Assembly (NCBI GenBank): GCA_018240465.1
Contig: JAFEFS010000074.1
Span: 62,001 to 126,000, forward strand
DNA from: Pseudomonadota bacterium
Lineage (GTDB): Bacteria > Pseudomonadota > Gammaproteobacteria > Xanthomonadales > Rhodanobacteraceae
Direction of reading: 5' to 3'
Length of the DNA: 64,000 nt
A model generated the notes under the pieces. It had not been told where the DNA came from. It saw nothing but the letters and a program-made list of their open reading frames with translations, and made no database searches. Positions 44,104 through 52,673 of this stretch are shown here, one piece after another. The stretch's first letter is position 1. Each line of letters begins with the position of its first letter. Made by a program: the position numbers and the translations under genes.

Positions 44104-44889
44104 GTGGCCGAATTCAGTCTTCCGAAAAATTCCAAGGTCCAGAAAGGCAAGAAGTACCCGGCCAAGGCGGGCGCGAAGAACCTGCGCACGTTCCGCATCT
44201 ACCGCTGGAACGAGGAAGACGGCCAGAATCCGCATATCGACGAGTACGAAGTCGACATGGATTCGTGCGGGCCGATGGTTCTCGACGCGCTGATCAAGAT
44301 CAAGAACGAAGTCGACTCGACCCTGACCTTCCGTCGCTCCTGCCGCGAAGGCATCTGCGGCTCGTGCGCGATGAACATCGACGGCAACAACACGCTCGCC
44401 TGCACCAAGGCGATCGACGATTGCAAAGGAGACGTTGCGATCTACCCGCTGCCGCATATGCCGGTGGTGAAGGACCTTGTGCCCGACCTGACCAATTTCT
44501 ACGCGCAATACGCATCGATCAAGCCATGGCTGCGCACGCAAACGCCGCCGCCGCCCGACGCGGAGCGCCTGCAGTCGAAGGAAGATCGCGCCAGGCTCGA
44601 TGGCCTCTACGAGTGCATCCTCTGTGCGTCGTGCTCGACGGCGTGCCCCAGCTATTGGTGGAACGGCGACAAGTACCTCGGCCCGGCGGCGCTGCTGCAG
44701 GCCTATCGCTTCATCGCCGATTCGCGCGATGAGGACACCGGGGCGCGCCTCGACGAGCTCGAGGACCCGTTCAAACTCTATCGCTGCCACACGATCATGA
44801 ATTGCACGAACACCTGCCCGAAGGGTTTGAACCCGGCCAAAGCGATCGGCGAGATCAAGAAGTTGATGGTCGAGCGCAAGGGCGTATAG
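44104..44889 (+). CDS. sdhB: succinate dehydrogenase iron-sulfur subunit
   Basis: 261 residues from a GTG start with a GAGG-type ribosome site; an in-frame ATG at 44068 would add 12 residues. The three Fe-S clusters are visible: [21 protein letters not shown] (2Fe-2S), [12 protein letters not shown] (4Fe-4S) and [17 protein letters not shown] (3Fe-4S). It carries electrons from SdhA to quinone. Confidence 0.97.
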   Translation: MAEFSLPKNSKVQKGKKYPAKAGAKNLRTFRIYRWNEEDGQNPHIDEYEVDMDSCGPMVLDALIKIKNEVDSTLTFRRSCREGICGSCAMNIDGNNTLACTKAIDDCKGDVAIYPLPHMPVVKDLVPDLTNFYAQYASIKPWLRTQTPPPPDAERLQSKEDRARLDGLYECILCASCSTACPSYWWNGDKYLGPAALLQAYRFIADSRDEDTGARLDELEDPFKLYRCHTIMNCTNTCPKGLNPAKAIGEIKKLMVERKGV

Positions 44890-44894
44890 CTACC

Positions 44895-44925
44895 TGTCAT
44901 TCCTGCCGGAAGCCCGCGGGAACGA
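44895..44925. repeat. degenerate GTCATTCC palindrome between sdhB and the MAPEG gene
   Basis: GTCATTCCTGC and GCGGGAACGAC form an imperfect palindrome of the same family as at 54469-54507. A GTG at 44927 directly after it is probably not a start codon. Confidence 0.55.
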
Positions 44926-44956
44926 CGTGAAGGGCAACTACTTGGGGGCGAGCCGC

Positions 44957-45376
44957 GTGGACGCAAAGCTGATCTTCTGGCCCGCCGTGGCGATGGTCGC
45001 GCTGACCTTCAGCGTGCAGATGCGCATGTACGCCACGCGCATCGGCGAGATGAAGCGCGAGCGCATTCACCCGCAGTCGATCGCCAGTTCGGCGCAGGCT
45101 GCGGCACGGTTGAAGGATACGCGTGCCGCCGACAATTTCCGCAACCTGTTCGAAATGCCGGTACTGTTCTATCCGGCGCTGATCGTTGCGTTCCTAACGG
45201 CGCAGGTCGGTGTCTTCACGCTGTCGCTGGCGTGGGCGTTCGTCGCGCTGCGCATCGCGCACAGTGCCATCCAGTGCAGCTACAACAAGGTCATGCACCG
45301 GTTCCATGCCTATGTGTCGAGCAGCGTCGTGCTCTGGATACTCTGGGGCGTGCTCGTTTGCGGTCTGCCCAGGTGA
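44957..45376 (+). CDS. MAPEG-family membrane protein in the sdh operon
   Basis: 139 residues from GTG 44957, preceded by GGGGGCGAG. Four hydrophobic helices are seen, with the MAPEG pattern in the middle (AADNFRNLFEMPVLFYPALIVAF, then ALRIAHSAIQCSYNKVMHRFHAYVSSSVVLWIL). MAPEG proteins are membrane-associated glutathione/eicosanoid-metabolism relatives; the bacterial role here is unknown. Its stop overlaps the sdhE start (GTGA), placing it firmly in the operon. Confidence 0.82.
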   Translation: MDAKLIFWPAVAMVALTFSVQMRMYATRIGEMKRERIHPQSIASSAQAAARLKDTRAADNFRNLFEMPVLFYPALIVAFLTAQVGVFTLSLAWAFVALRIAHSAIQCSYNKVMHRFHAYVSSSVVLWILWGVLVCGLPR

Positions 45377-45615
45377 GCGACGAGGGCCGCCTGCGCTGGC
45401 GCTGCCGGCGCGGTATGCGCGAACTCGATCAGTTGCTCGGCGGTTGGCTGGATGCGCGCTACGCTCAGGCGGACGAATCGGCGAGGGCGGCGTTCGCCGA
45501 TCTGCTCGAACAACCGGACCCCGAACTGTGGCGTTGGCTGCAAGGAGATGGTGCGTCGTCCGACGCACGTTTCCGCCGCATCATCGATGAAATCCGTACC
45601 CGCGATCGCGTTTGA
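45373..45615 (+). CDS. sdhE: succinate dehydrogenase flavinylation factor SdhE (CptB)
   Basis: 80 residues, GTG start overlapping the previous stop. RLRWRCRRGMRELDQLLGGWLD contains the conserved R-G-x-x-E motif, and AFADLLEQPDPELWRWLQG matches the rest of the five-helix family. It promotes covalent FAD attachment to SdhA. It overlaps the following ygfX. Confidence 0.95.
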   Translation: MSDEGRLRWRCRRGMRELDQLLGGWLDARYAQADESARAAFADLLEQPDPELWRWLQGDGASSDARFRRIIDEIRTRDRV

Positions 45616-46015
45616 CTACCGGCCTTCGCGTTGGCTGCTGCTCGCCCTCGCCCTGATCGCCACGTTCGCGCTGGCCGCGATCGCGCTGTGCGGGTTGAAT
45701 CCCTGGATCAAGCTGGCGCTGGCCGCATCGACGCTGGCTTACGCACTGCACTCGTCGTGGCGATTCCGGCATCCGCCATTCGCGCATGTCATGTGGCACT
45801 CCGCCGGTCATTGGCGGTTGCGCGATGCGGCCGGGAGCGAGCAGATCGGCGAACTTGACCATGCGGTCGTGCTCGGCGCGCTGATCGTGCTCACGCTGCG
45901 CGTTGATCCGAAACGAGTCTGCTCGTTCGTGCTGCTGCCGGACAATGTCGACGAGGAAATCCGGCGCCGCTTGCGCGTACGTTTGGCGCGTGCCGATTCT
46001 ATCGACGCGGGTTGA
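45587..46015 (+). CDS. ygfX: YgfX/CptA-like inner-membrane protein
   Basis: 142 residues, starting inside the sdhE end. Two N-terminal helices (RWLLLALALIATFALAAIALCGL; WIKLALAASTLAYALHSSW) and a C-terminal cytosolic domain match the YgfX family, which is encoded beside sdhE in many gammaproteobacteria and was described as a toxin (CptA) interacting with MreB and FtsZ, with SdhE (CptB) proposed as antitoxin. Low residue conservation makes the call rest on position and topology. Confidence 0.72.
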   Translation: MKSVPAIAFDYRPSRWLLLALALIATFALAAIALCGLNPWIKLALAASTLAYALHSSWRFRHPPFAHVMWHSAGHWRLRDAAGSEQIGELDHAVVLGALIVLTLRVDPKRVCSFVLLPDNVDEEIRRRLRVRLARADSIDAG

Positions 46016-46073
46016 AAACACCCGCTGCGTGATCGTTCGCGGGTACGCATTTGCGCGATGCAAATACTCTGGG

Positions 46074-46105
46074 CAAAAGAAAACCGGCCTCTTGCGAGGC
46101 CGGTT
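46074..46105 (-). terminator. Rho-independent terminator of the minus-strand beta-barrel gene
   Basis: A 10-bp stem (AACCGGCCTC/GAGGCCGGTT, loop 4 nt) is followed on the minus strand by TTTTCTTTTG. Confidence 0.88.
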
Positions 46106-46171
46106 GTCCCTGTGTGCATCCCTGCGTTGGAGTTGAAGTGAAGATGCGGCGATATACGAAAAATGCAAGAC

Positions 46172-46744
46172 TCAGAAGCGGTATTCAGCACTCAGCGAGA
46201 GCAGACTCGGGTCGAGGTTCAGGTGCTTCGCGTCGGTCTTGTAGTAGTCGTAGTTCAGGCCGAGCGAGAGGTTGTTGCTGAAGTCATAGCCGAAACCAGC
46301 ACCTGCGTACCATTTGGCGCTGCTGTCGCTGACGTAGTTCGGCACGGTTTCGTTGGTCCAGCCCTTGGTGTCCGCGCGGAACAAGCCGGTGCGAGCGGAG
46401 ACGTACCACTGCGGGGTGAGGTTGAAATGGCCGTTGACACCTGCCGTCCAGCCCTTTGCCGAAGCGCGGCCGAAACCGCTGTAGGCCCCCTTGGTGTCGA
46501 ACTTGCCGAGGTCTGCGTAGCCGCCTTCGACGCCCAGCGCGACGTTCGGATTCAGTAGCCAGCGATAACCGGCATTGATGCCGTAACCGGTGTCGTTGTC
46601 ATCGTACAAACCTTTGTCGAGCGTCGAGCGGCCGATGTTGCCGTTGACGAAGGCGCCGCCGGCGCCGTCTGCGGCGTGGGTGACGGCAGGCAGCGTGGCC
46701 AGTGAAGCGGTGGCGAGGGCGATGGCGAACAGCGTATTTTTCAT
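46172..46744 (-). CDS. outer-membrane beta-barrel protein, OmpA/opacity-like
   Basis: 190 residues with signal peptide (KNTLFAIALATASLATLPAVTHA). The mature part is an 8-strand barrel type: GAFVNGNIGRSTL, YGINAGYRWLLNPNVALGVEGGYADLG, GWTAGVNGHFNLTPQWYVSARTGLF, WYAGAGFGYDFSNNLSLGLNYDYYKT, ending SLSAEYRF. It lacks a peptidoglycan-binding OmpA domain. It has its own terminator and an AT-rich upstream region, so it is monocistronic. The function is presumably structural or adhesive. Confidence 0.88.
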   Translation of the reverse strand: MKNTLFAIALATASLATLPAVTHAADGAGGAFVNGNIGRSTLDKGLYDDNDTGYGINAGYRWLLNPNVALGVEGGYADLGKFDTKGAYSGFGRASAKGWTAGVNGHFNLTPQWYVSARTGLFRADTKGWTNETVPNYVSDSSAKWYAGAGFGYDFSNNLSLGLNYDYYKTDAKHLNLDPSLLSLSAEYRF

Positions 46745-47112
46745 GGATATCTCCGAATTGCTCTTGTTGTTGCCTGGCGAATCGGCGAAGCGCGTGTCAG
46801 GGCCGCTTCGCGTTCCGGCGATCGCGTCGATCGCATCAGGTTCGGATTCGAGATGGGGCGATGAAGTTTAATTTCAATACCGATAAGTTTATTAATTATT
46901 CAAGTAGCTGAAAGCGCGTACAGGAACCTGTCTGCGCGAACGCGGGCGAACTGACGCGCGTGCGGGCGGCGACGTACAATTGCTGTTATTGCTGGCGCTG
47001 CGCGCAGCAATAACTGTCGCCGTTGAAGCGACCCAAAAGCCGGTCGCTTAACGCCGACGGGTCGAACCTCCTGCGAGTTTGCGGCCTTTTTTGTAAACGG
47101 ATTTCCAACTGC
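46745..47112. other. 368-nt intergenic region between the barrel gene and lolC
   Basis: Contains an AT-rich block at 46862-46912 that is the likely promoter of the minus-strand barrel gene, and a hairpin-rich segment before lolC (separate entry). No gene is seen. Confidence 0.6.
46967..47090 (+). ncRNA. candidate structured leader RNA upstream of lolC
   Basis: Three tandem hairpins read toward lolC. The first has an outer stem CGGCGAC/GTCGCCG (46967-47022), an internal loop and an inner perfect 10-bp stem GTTATTGCTG/CAGCAATAAC (46985-47014). The second is AAGCGACC/GGTCGCTT (47026-47049). The third is weak (47065-47080), followed by GCGGCCTTTTTT (47081-47092). The layout could be a cis-regulatory leader, an attenuator or a small RNA. 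It matches no class I recognise. Confidence 0.4.
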
Positions 47113-48354
47113 ATGTTCTATCCGCTGCAATTGTTCATAGGCCTTCGCTATACGCGCGCCAAGCGCCGCAATCACTTCATTTCGTTCATTTCGCTGGTGT
47201 CGATGCTCGGCATCGCGGTCGGCGTTGCGGCGCTGATCGCGGTGATGAGCGTGATGAACGGTTTCCAGGGCGATATGCAGGAGCGCATTCTCGGCATGGT
47301 CGCGCATGCGTCGATCGAAAGCGTCGACGGCGGCATTGTCGACTGGCGCGATACCGTGCAGAAAGTCGAGGCGAATCCGCATGTCGTCGGTGCGGCGCCG
47401 TATCTCGATGCGCAGGCGTTGCTGCGCGGCCGGCGCACCAGTGCTGCTGTCGTGCATGGACTCGTACCCGAGCAAGAGCCGAGGGTGTCGAACATCGGCG
47501 ACAAGCTGCTCAAAGGTTCGCTTGCGGACCTGAAGCCCGGCAGTTTCAACGTGATTCTCGGCAACGAGCTGGCCATGCAGCTTGGCGTGCGCGTCGGCGA
47601 CAAGGTCACGGTGATGGTGCCGGAGTTCAGCGTCACTCCGGTCGGCGCGGTACCGCGCTCGAAGAACTGCGAAGTGGTCGGGGTATTCTCCGTCGGTTTC
47701 GCCGAGTACGACACCGGCGTCGCGCTGATGAACATGGACGATGCGATCACGCTGCTGCGCGCCGATGGGCCGGGCGGTATCCGCCTCAAGCTCGACGACA
47801 TGTTCGATGCGTACAAGATCGCCGTCGGCCTGCGCGATCATCTCGGCCAGTATTTCAGGATCACCACCTGGGAGCAGAGCCACCAGAATTTCTTCAGCGC
47901 AGTGAAGATGGAGAAGACGGTGATGTTCATCATCCTCTCGCTGATCGTCGGCGTGGCTGCGTTCAATCTCGTCTCCACACTGATCATGCTCGTCACCGAC
48001 AAGCAGGCCGACATCGCCATTCTGCGCACGCTCGGCATCTCGCCGAACAAGGTCATGGGCATCTTCACCGTGCAGGGCGTGATCGTCGGCAGCTTCGGCA
48101 TCCTGCTCGGCCTCGTCGGCGGCGTGCTGCTCGCCTGGTACATCCCGGACGTGGCGAAGTGGATCGAGCACACGTTCCACTTCGAGATCCTGCCGGCCGA
48201 CATCTACTACATCAACGAAGTTCCATCCGATCTGCATTGGAGCGACGTCGGCTGGGTTGCCGCGATTGCGTGGGTGTTCTGTCTGCTCGCCACGCTTTAT
48301 CCGGCATGGCGCGCGGCGCGCACCCAGCCGGCGGCGGCGTTGCGCTATGAGTAA
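47113..48354 (+). CDS. lolC: lipoprotein-releasing ABC transporter permease (LolC/LolE type)
   Basis: 413 residues. The N-terminal [45 protein letters not shown] helix and start region is characteristic of LolC/E; a large periplasmic domain follows, then three helices ([67 protein letters not shown]). With LolD it extracts lipoproteins from the inner membrane for transfer to LolA. Only one permease gene is present before lolD, so it may be a LolF-like homodimeric form. Its end overlaps lolD. Confidence 0.93.
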   Translation: MFYPLQLFIGLRYTRAKRRNHFISFISLVSMLGIAVGVAALIAVMSVMNGFQGDMQERILGMVAHASIESVDGGIVDWRDTVQKVEANPHVVGAAPYLDAQALLRGRRTSAAVVHGLVPEQEPRVSNIGDKLLKGSLADLKPGSFNVILGNELAMQLGVRVGDKVTVMVPEFSVTPVGAVPRSKNCEVVGVFSVGFAEYDTGVALMNMDDAITLLRADGPGGIRLKLDDMFDAYKIAVGLRDHLGQYFRITTWEQSHQNFFSAVKMEKTVMFIILSLIVGVAAFNLVSTLIMLVTDKQADIAILRTLGISPNKVMGIFTVQGVIVGSFGILLGLVGGVLLAWYIPDVAKWIEHTFHFEILPADIYYINEVPSDLHWSDVGWVAAIAWVFCLLATLYPAWRAARTQPAAALRYE

Positions 48355-49051
48355 TGCAATGAACAGCGATGTCGTCCTGCGCGCAAGCAACGTCGCCAAG
48401 ACCTACGCCGAAGGCAAGTTGCGCACGCCGGTGCTGGGCAAAGTGAGTTTCGCGCTCGAGCGCGCCTCGACGCTCGCGATCGTCGGCGCCTCGGGCGCGG
48501 GCAAGAGCACGCTGCTGCACATCCTCGGCGGTCTGGACACCTTGAGTTCCGGCGAGGTCGAGGTCGAAGGCCGCGCGATGTCGAAGCTGTCCGATCGCGA
48601 GCGCGGCGAGGTGCGCAACCGGTCGCTCGGCTTCATCTACCAGTTCCACCACCTGCTGCCCGAATTCACTGCGCTCGAAAACGTGGCCATGCCGCTGCTG
48701 ATCCGCGGCACCAAGGTGGCCGAAGCGAAGCAGCGTGCGAGCGAGTTGCTCGACCGTGTCGGCCTTGCCCATCGTACGGCGCACAAGCCCGGCGAGCTGT
48801 CCGGCGGCGAGCGCCAGCGCTGCGCGGTCGCGCGCGCGCTGGTCACGCGTCCGGCTTGCGTGCTCGGCGACGAGCCGACCGGAAATCTCGACGAAAAGAA
48901 TGCCGCGCAGGTCTACGCGTTGATGCTCGAACTCAATCGCGAGATCGGCACGAGTTTCGTTCTCGTCACCCACGACCGCGCACTGGCGCGGCGCATGGAT
49001 CGCGTGCTCGAGCTGCGCGACGGTGGGCTGGGCGAGGCCACGCCCGCGTAG
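48347..49051 (+). CDS. lolD: lipoprotein-releasing ABC transporter ATP-binding protein
   Basis: 234 residues, starting inside the lolC end. Walker [10 protein letters not shown] (47-55), the ABC signature LSGGERQR and Walker [14 protein letters not shown] are intact, with [16 protein letters not shown] typical of the LolD/MacB group. It powers lipoprotein release with the permease encoded immediately upstream. Confidence 0.95.
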   Translation: MSNAMNSDVVLRASNVAKTYAEGKLRTPVLGKVSFALERASTLAIVGASGAGKSTLLHILGGLDTLSSGEVEVEGRAMSKLSDRERGEVRNRSLGFIYQFHHLLPEFTALENVAMPLLIRGTKVAEAKQRASELLDRVGLAHRTAHKPGELSGGERQRCAVARALVTRPACVLGDEPTGNLDEKNAAQVYALMLELNREIGTSFVLVTHDRALARRMDRVLELRDGGLGEATPA

Positions 49052-49103
49052 GCGGACGCGAACGCAAAGCGGTATCCTTCCCGCAGGAGCCGGGGAGGGA
49101 AAC

Positions 49104-51428
49104 ATGAAGTTTCCATTGCCGCAGTTGTTCAGCGTCGCCACCGCGGCTGCGCTGCTGACGGGTGCCGTCGCGGTGCAGGCGCTGACCGCGCTGCCTGCGC
49201 CACGGGTCGCATGCGCCCTGGGCATTGTGGCCTTGCTCGTGATCGTGCTGTGCAGCCGCTGGCGCTGGCTCGGCTTCGTCCTGCTCGGCGCGGCGTGGAC
49301 GATCGGGCGCGCCGATCTTGCCTTGTCGGCGCGTCTGCCGTCGGCCTTCGAAGGCGAGGACATCGTGGTCAGCGGGTCGGTTCGCGGCCTGCCGCACGCG
49401 CAGGACGACTCGACGCGATTCGATTTTGCCATCCATGCGGGCGAGCGCGACGGCATCCCCGTGCCGGTTTCGGGTACGCTGCGCCTGCACTGGTACGCGA
49501 GCGAAAAAGCCGTCGTCCCCGCCATCGAACCTTGCTCGCAATGGCGGCTGCGTGTGCGGCTCAAGCGTCCGCGCGGACTGATCGATCCGGGCGGCTTCGA
49601 CTTCGAACGCTACGCGCTGAGCGAGGGCATCACCGCGACAGGCTACGTGCGCGAGGATGCGGACAATGCCGCGACCGGCACGCGCCGGTTATGCGTCGAA
49701 GCCCTGCGCCAGCGCATCTCGCAAGGCATTGCCGATACCCTGGGCCCGGGGCCGCGAAGCGACGTGCTGCGAGCACTCGCGTTCGGCGATCAGCAGGCTA
49801 TGGACGAGCAGGAGTGGAATGTCGCGCGCACGACCGGCATCCCGCACCTGATCGCCATTTCCGGCCTGCACATCGCGTTGTTCGCGAGTTTCGGCGTACT
49901 GCTCGTGCGGATGTCGTGGAAACTCGCGCCGCGTCTGACCTTGCGCTGGCCGGCGCCGTTGATCGAAGCGCTGGCCAGCATCGTGTTCGCGCTGGCTTAT
50001 GCGGCCATTTCCGGGCTGGGCCTGCCGACGCGGCGCGCCTTGGTCATGATCGGCGTGCTGCTTGCCGCCAATCTGGTACGGCGCGCGCGTGCGCCGGTGC
50101 AGGGACTGGCGTTTGCCGTGATCGTGTTGCTCGCGCTCGACCCCTTGTGTGTGCTCAGTGCGGGTTTCTGGTTATCGTTCGTCGGTGTGACCTGGTTGAT
50201 GTTCTGTCTGGGCGGGCGAGCAGACCGCCGTTCCTGGTGGCATGAGATGATTCGCGCACAGGGCGTCGCCAGTCTCGGTCTGCTGCCGCTGACGATCTGG
50301 TTCTTCGGCCAGAGTTCGCTGATCGGGCCGCTCGCCAATCTGATCGCCGTGCCCGTGGTCTGCTTTCTCATCCTGCCGCTCGGCGTTGCCGGCGCGCTAT
50401 TGCAACTTGTGGTGCCGATGTTCGGCACGCCGCTGCTGGAACTGGCTGGATGGGCGATGCAGGTGCTGTGGGCGCTGCTCGAACGCATCGCGGCCTGGCC
50501 CGGTGCGCTCTGGTATTTTCCCGAACCCGCGGTGTGGGCATTTGCATTGGCGATGCTCGGTGCCGCCTGGCTGCTGCTGCCGCGCGGCATGCCGGCGCGC
50601 GCGCTTGGCGTTGCCCTGTTGTTGCCGCTGCTGGTTCCGGCGCGCCACGTGCTGATCGACGGCGAATTCGAAGCATTGCTGCTCGACGTGGGCCAGGGCC
50701 TGTCGGTGGTCGTGCGTACGCGCGAGCACGCGCTCGTGTACGACGCAGGCGCGAGGTTCCCCTCCGGCTTCGATCTCGGCGATGCGGCTGTCGTGCCGGC
50801 GCTGCACGCGAGCGCAGTCGCGCGGGTAGACCGGCTGATCATCAGCCACGGTGACAATGATCATGCCGGCGGTGCGGCCGCGGTGCTGGCGGCATTTCCG
50901 CAAGCCAGCGTGAGCAGCGGTGAACCGGAGCGCCTGAGCGTGCCGGCAATACAGTGTCTCGCCGGCGAGGCGTGGAACTGGAATGGCGTCGCGTTCCGCA
51001 TCGTCCACCCGCACGCACCGTTGGCGGCGAGGAACAATGACCGCTGCTGCGTACTTGAAGTGCGCAGCGGCGACAGCGCACTGCTGCTGACCGGCGATAT
51101 CACCGCGGCGGTGGAGGGGGAGGTGGCTTCCGTGCTGGCACCGGTCGCCGCGCACACGCTGCTGCAGGTGCCGCATCATGGCAGCAAGACTTCCTCGAGT
51201 GCTGCGTTCATCGCCGCACTGCGACCGGAGCTGGCTCTGGTCTCCTCGGGCTATCGCAACCATTTCCATCACCCCAATCCCGGCGTCGTCGCGCGTTATC
51301 GAGCGGCCGGCGTCGCCCTGCTGGACACGCCGCACAGCGGCTTCGCCGATATCCGCTTCGCCACCGACGGCCCGCCTCGGTTGATCGAGCAGGGCCGCAT
51401 TGACCGCCATCCGTACTGGCGCGAGTGA
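49104..51428 (+). CDS. comEC: ComEC/Rec2-type DNA uptake channel
   Basis: 774 residues. GGGGAGGG precedes ATG 49104. N-terminal helices, an OB-like DUF4131 region (FEGEDIVVSGSVRGLP), the competence core helices with IPHLIAISGLHIALFASFGV, and a C-terminal metallo-beta-lactamase domain (LLLDVGQGLSVVV, SHGDNDHAGGAAAVL with the HxxDH-like metal motif, HHGSKTSSSAAFI). It transports single-stranded DNA across the inner membrane in natural transformation. Its position between lolD and exbB is shared by other Xanthomonadales as I recall. Confidence 0.94.
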   Translation: MKFPLPQLFSVATAAALLTGAVAVQALTALPAPRVACALGIVALLVIVLCSRWRWLGFVLLGAAWTIGRADLALSARLPSAFEGEDIVVSGSVRGLPHAQDDSTRFDFAIHAGERDGIPVPVSGTLRLHWYASEKAVVPAIEPCSQWRLRVRLKRPRGLIDPGGFDFERYALSEGITATGYVREDADNAATGTRRLCVEALRQRISQGIADTLGPGPRSDVLRALAFGDQQAMDEQEWNVARTTGIPHLIAISGLHIALFASFGVLLVRMSWKLAPRLTLRWPAPLIEALASIVFALAYAAISGLGLPTRRALVMIGVLLAANLVRRARAPVQGLAFAVIVLLALDPLCVLSAGFWLSFVGVTWLMFCLGGRADRRSWWHEMIRAQGVASLGLLPLTIWFFGQSSLIGPLANLIAVPVVCFLILPLGVAGALLQLVVPMFGTPLLELAGWAMQVLWALLERIAAWPGALWYFPEPAVWAFALAMLGAAWLLLPRGMPARALGVALLLPLLVPARHVLIDGEFEALLLDVGQGLSVVVRTREHALVYDAGARFPSGFDLGDAAVVPALHASAVARVDRLIISHGDNDHAGGAAAVLAAFPQASVSSGEPERLSVPAIQCLAGEAWNWNGVAFRIVHPHAPLAARNNDRCCVLEVRSGDSALLLTGDITAAVEGEVASVLAPVAAHTLLQVPHHGSKTSSSAAFIAALRPELALVSSGYRNHFHHPNPGVVARYRAAGVALLDTPHSGFADIRFATDGPPRLIEQGRIDRHPYWRE

Positions 51429-51550
51429 ACGCCGGTGACGAGGATGAGGCCTCGAATCGGAATCGTCGAGTCGATCACCGAACGCGCAAAGCCGCGCCGA
51501 TTCGCTGGTATGATTCGCCGCGAAAGACGGAACCCTGACGAGGAATTGGC

Positions 51551-52231
51551 GTGCTGGAAATTCTGATGGCCGGCGGCTGGGCGATGCTGCCCATCCTGAT
51601 CTGTTCGGCGATCGCGATCGCGATCATCCTCGAGCGCTTCTGGACCCTGCGGCGCGGTGCGGTGATTCCGCCCGGCCTGACCACGCAAGTGCGCGAATGG
51701 GCGCGCAACCGCCAGCTTGATCCGCAGCACGTGGAGACGCTGCGCGAGAATTCGCCACTCGGCGAGATTCTTGCCGCCGCGCTCAGCGTGCGCCTGCGCT
51801 CGCGCGAGATCATGAAGGAGCGCGTCGAGGACACCGGCCGCCACGTCGTGCACCGGCTCGAACGCTTCCTCAACACGCTCGGCACGATCGCGCTGATTTC
51901 CCCGTTGCTTGGCCTGCTCGGCACCGTGTTCGGCCTGATCCGCATGTTCTTCGCGGTGATGGTGTCCGGCGTCGGTGATCCGCTGAAGATGGCCGGCGGT
52001 ATCGGCGAGGCGCTGGTGTGCACGGCCGCGGGCCTGTGCGTGGCGATTCCGGCGTATTTCTTCCACCGCTATTTCCGCGGCCTGGTCGTCGACTACGTGG
52101 TCGACATGGAGAAGGACGTGATCGTGCTGATGGACGAACTCGCCGCGCATTCCGAAGCTGCCATAACAGCACGCAAGGCGCCGCGCCCGCCGACGGCAGT
52201 GGCTGCCGCCGGTGCCCGGGAAACCGTTTGA
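51551..52231 (+). CDS. exbB: ExbB/TolQ-type proton channel subunit
   Basis: 226 residues, GTG start with AGGA 6 nt upstream. Helix 1 (GGWAMLPILICSAIAIAIILERFW), a long cytosolic loop, then two helices (LGTIALISPLLGLLGTVFGLIRMFFAVMVSG; GGIGEALVCTAAGLCVAIPAYFFHRYF) are the MotA/TolQ/ExbB arrangement. It forms the proton-driven motor that energises TonB or Tol; linkage to exbD but not tonB leaves the partner open. Confidence 0.9.
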   Translation: MLEILMAGGWAMLPILICSAIAIAIILERFWTLRRGAVIPPGLTTQVREWARNRQLDPQHVETLRENSPLGEILAAALSVRLRSREIMKERVEDTGRHVVHRLERFLNTLGTIALISPLLGLLGTVFGLIRMFFAVMVSGVGDPLKMAGGIGEALVCTAAGLCVAIPAYFFHRYFRGLVVDYVVDMEKDVIVLMDELAAHSEAAITARKAPRPPTAVAAAGARETV

Positions 52232-52232
52232 C

Positions 52233-52673
52233 ATGCGGCTCGGCTCCACTCGCAATGACGACTTCGAGATCAACGTGATCTCGCTGATCGACGTGATGCT
52301 GACCTTGCTGATGTTCTTCGTCATGACGACGACCTTCGTCCAGCATTCGGCGATGAAGGTGACCCTGCCCGAGGCGTCGGAGACGACGACCGAGGCGCAG
52401 CGCGAGGCGTTGATCGTCATGATCGATGCGAACAGCCACTACTTCGTCGACAACAACGAAGTGCTCAATCCCGCGCTCGACACGCTGAAGGAAGCCATCG
52501 CGCGCATCGCCGGCGGCAACCGCGACCGCCAGGTCGTGCTGCGCGCCGACGCCGCGACCCCGCACCAGGCCGTGGTCACCGCGATGGACGCGCTCGGCCA
52601 GCTCGGGTTCACCCACCTGTCGATCGCGACGACTCGGGCCAAGGACGCCGCGGACAAGCCAGCGGGCCGATGA
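52233..52673 (+). CDS. exbD: ExbD/TolR-type biopolymer transport protein
   Basis: 146 residues from ATG 52233, 1 nt after the exbB stop. The single helix FEINVISLIDVMLTLLMFFVMTTTF contains the proton-carrying Asp; the periplasmic part (VTLPEASETTTEAQREALIVMIDANSHYFV, RADAATPHQAVVTAMDALGQLGFTHLSIAT) is typical. It partners ExbB. Its stop overlaps the msbA start. Confidence 0.93.
   Translation: MRLGSTRNDDFEINVISLIDVMLTLLMFFVMTTTFVQHSAMKVTLPEASETTTEAQREALIVMIDANSHYFVDNNEVLNPALDTLKEAIARIAGGNRDRQVVLRADAATPHQAVVTAMDALGQLGFTHLSIATTRAKDAADKPAGR

Noticed and set aside
45373..46015. sdhE-ygfX as a novel toxin-antitoxin system
   Set aside because: The pair is already described as CptB/CptA; sdhE is better explained by SdhA flavinylation, given the operon.
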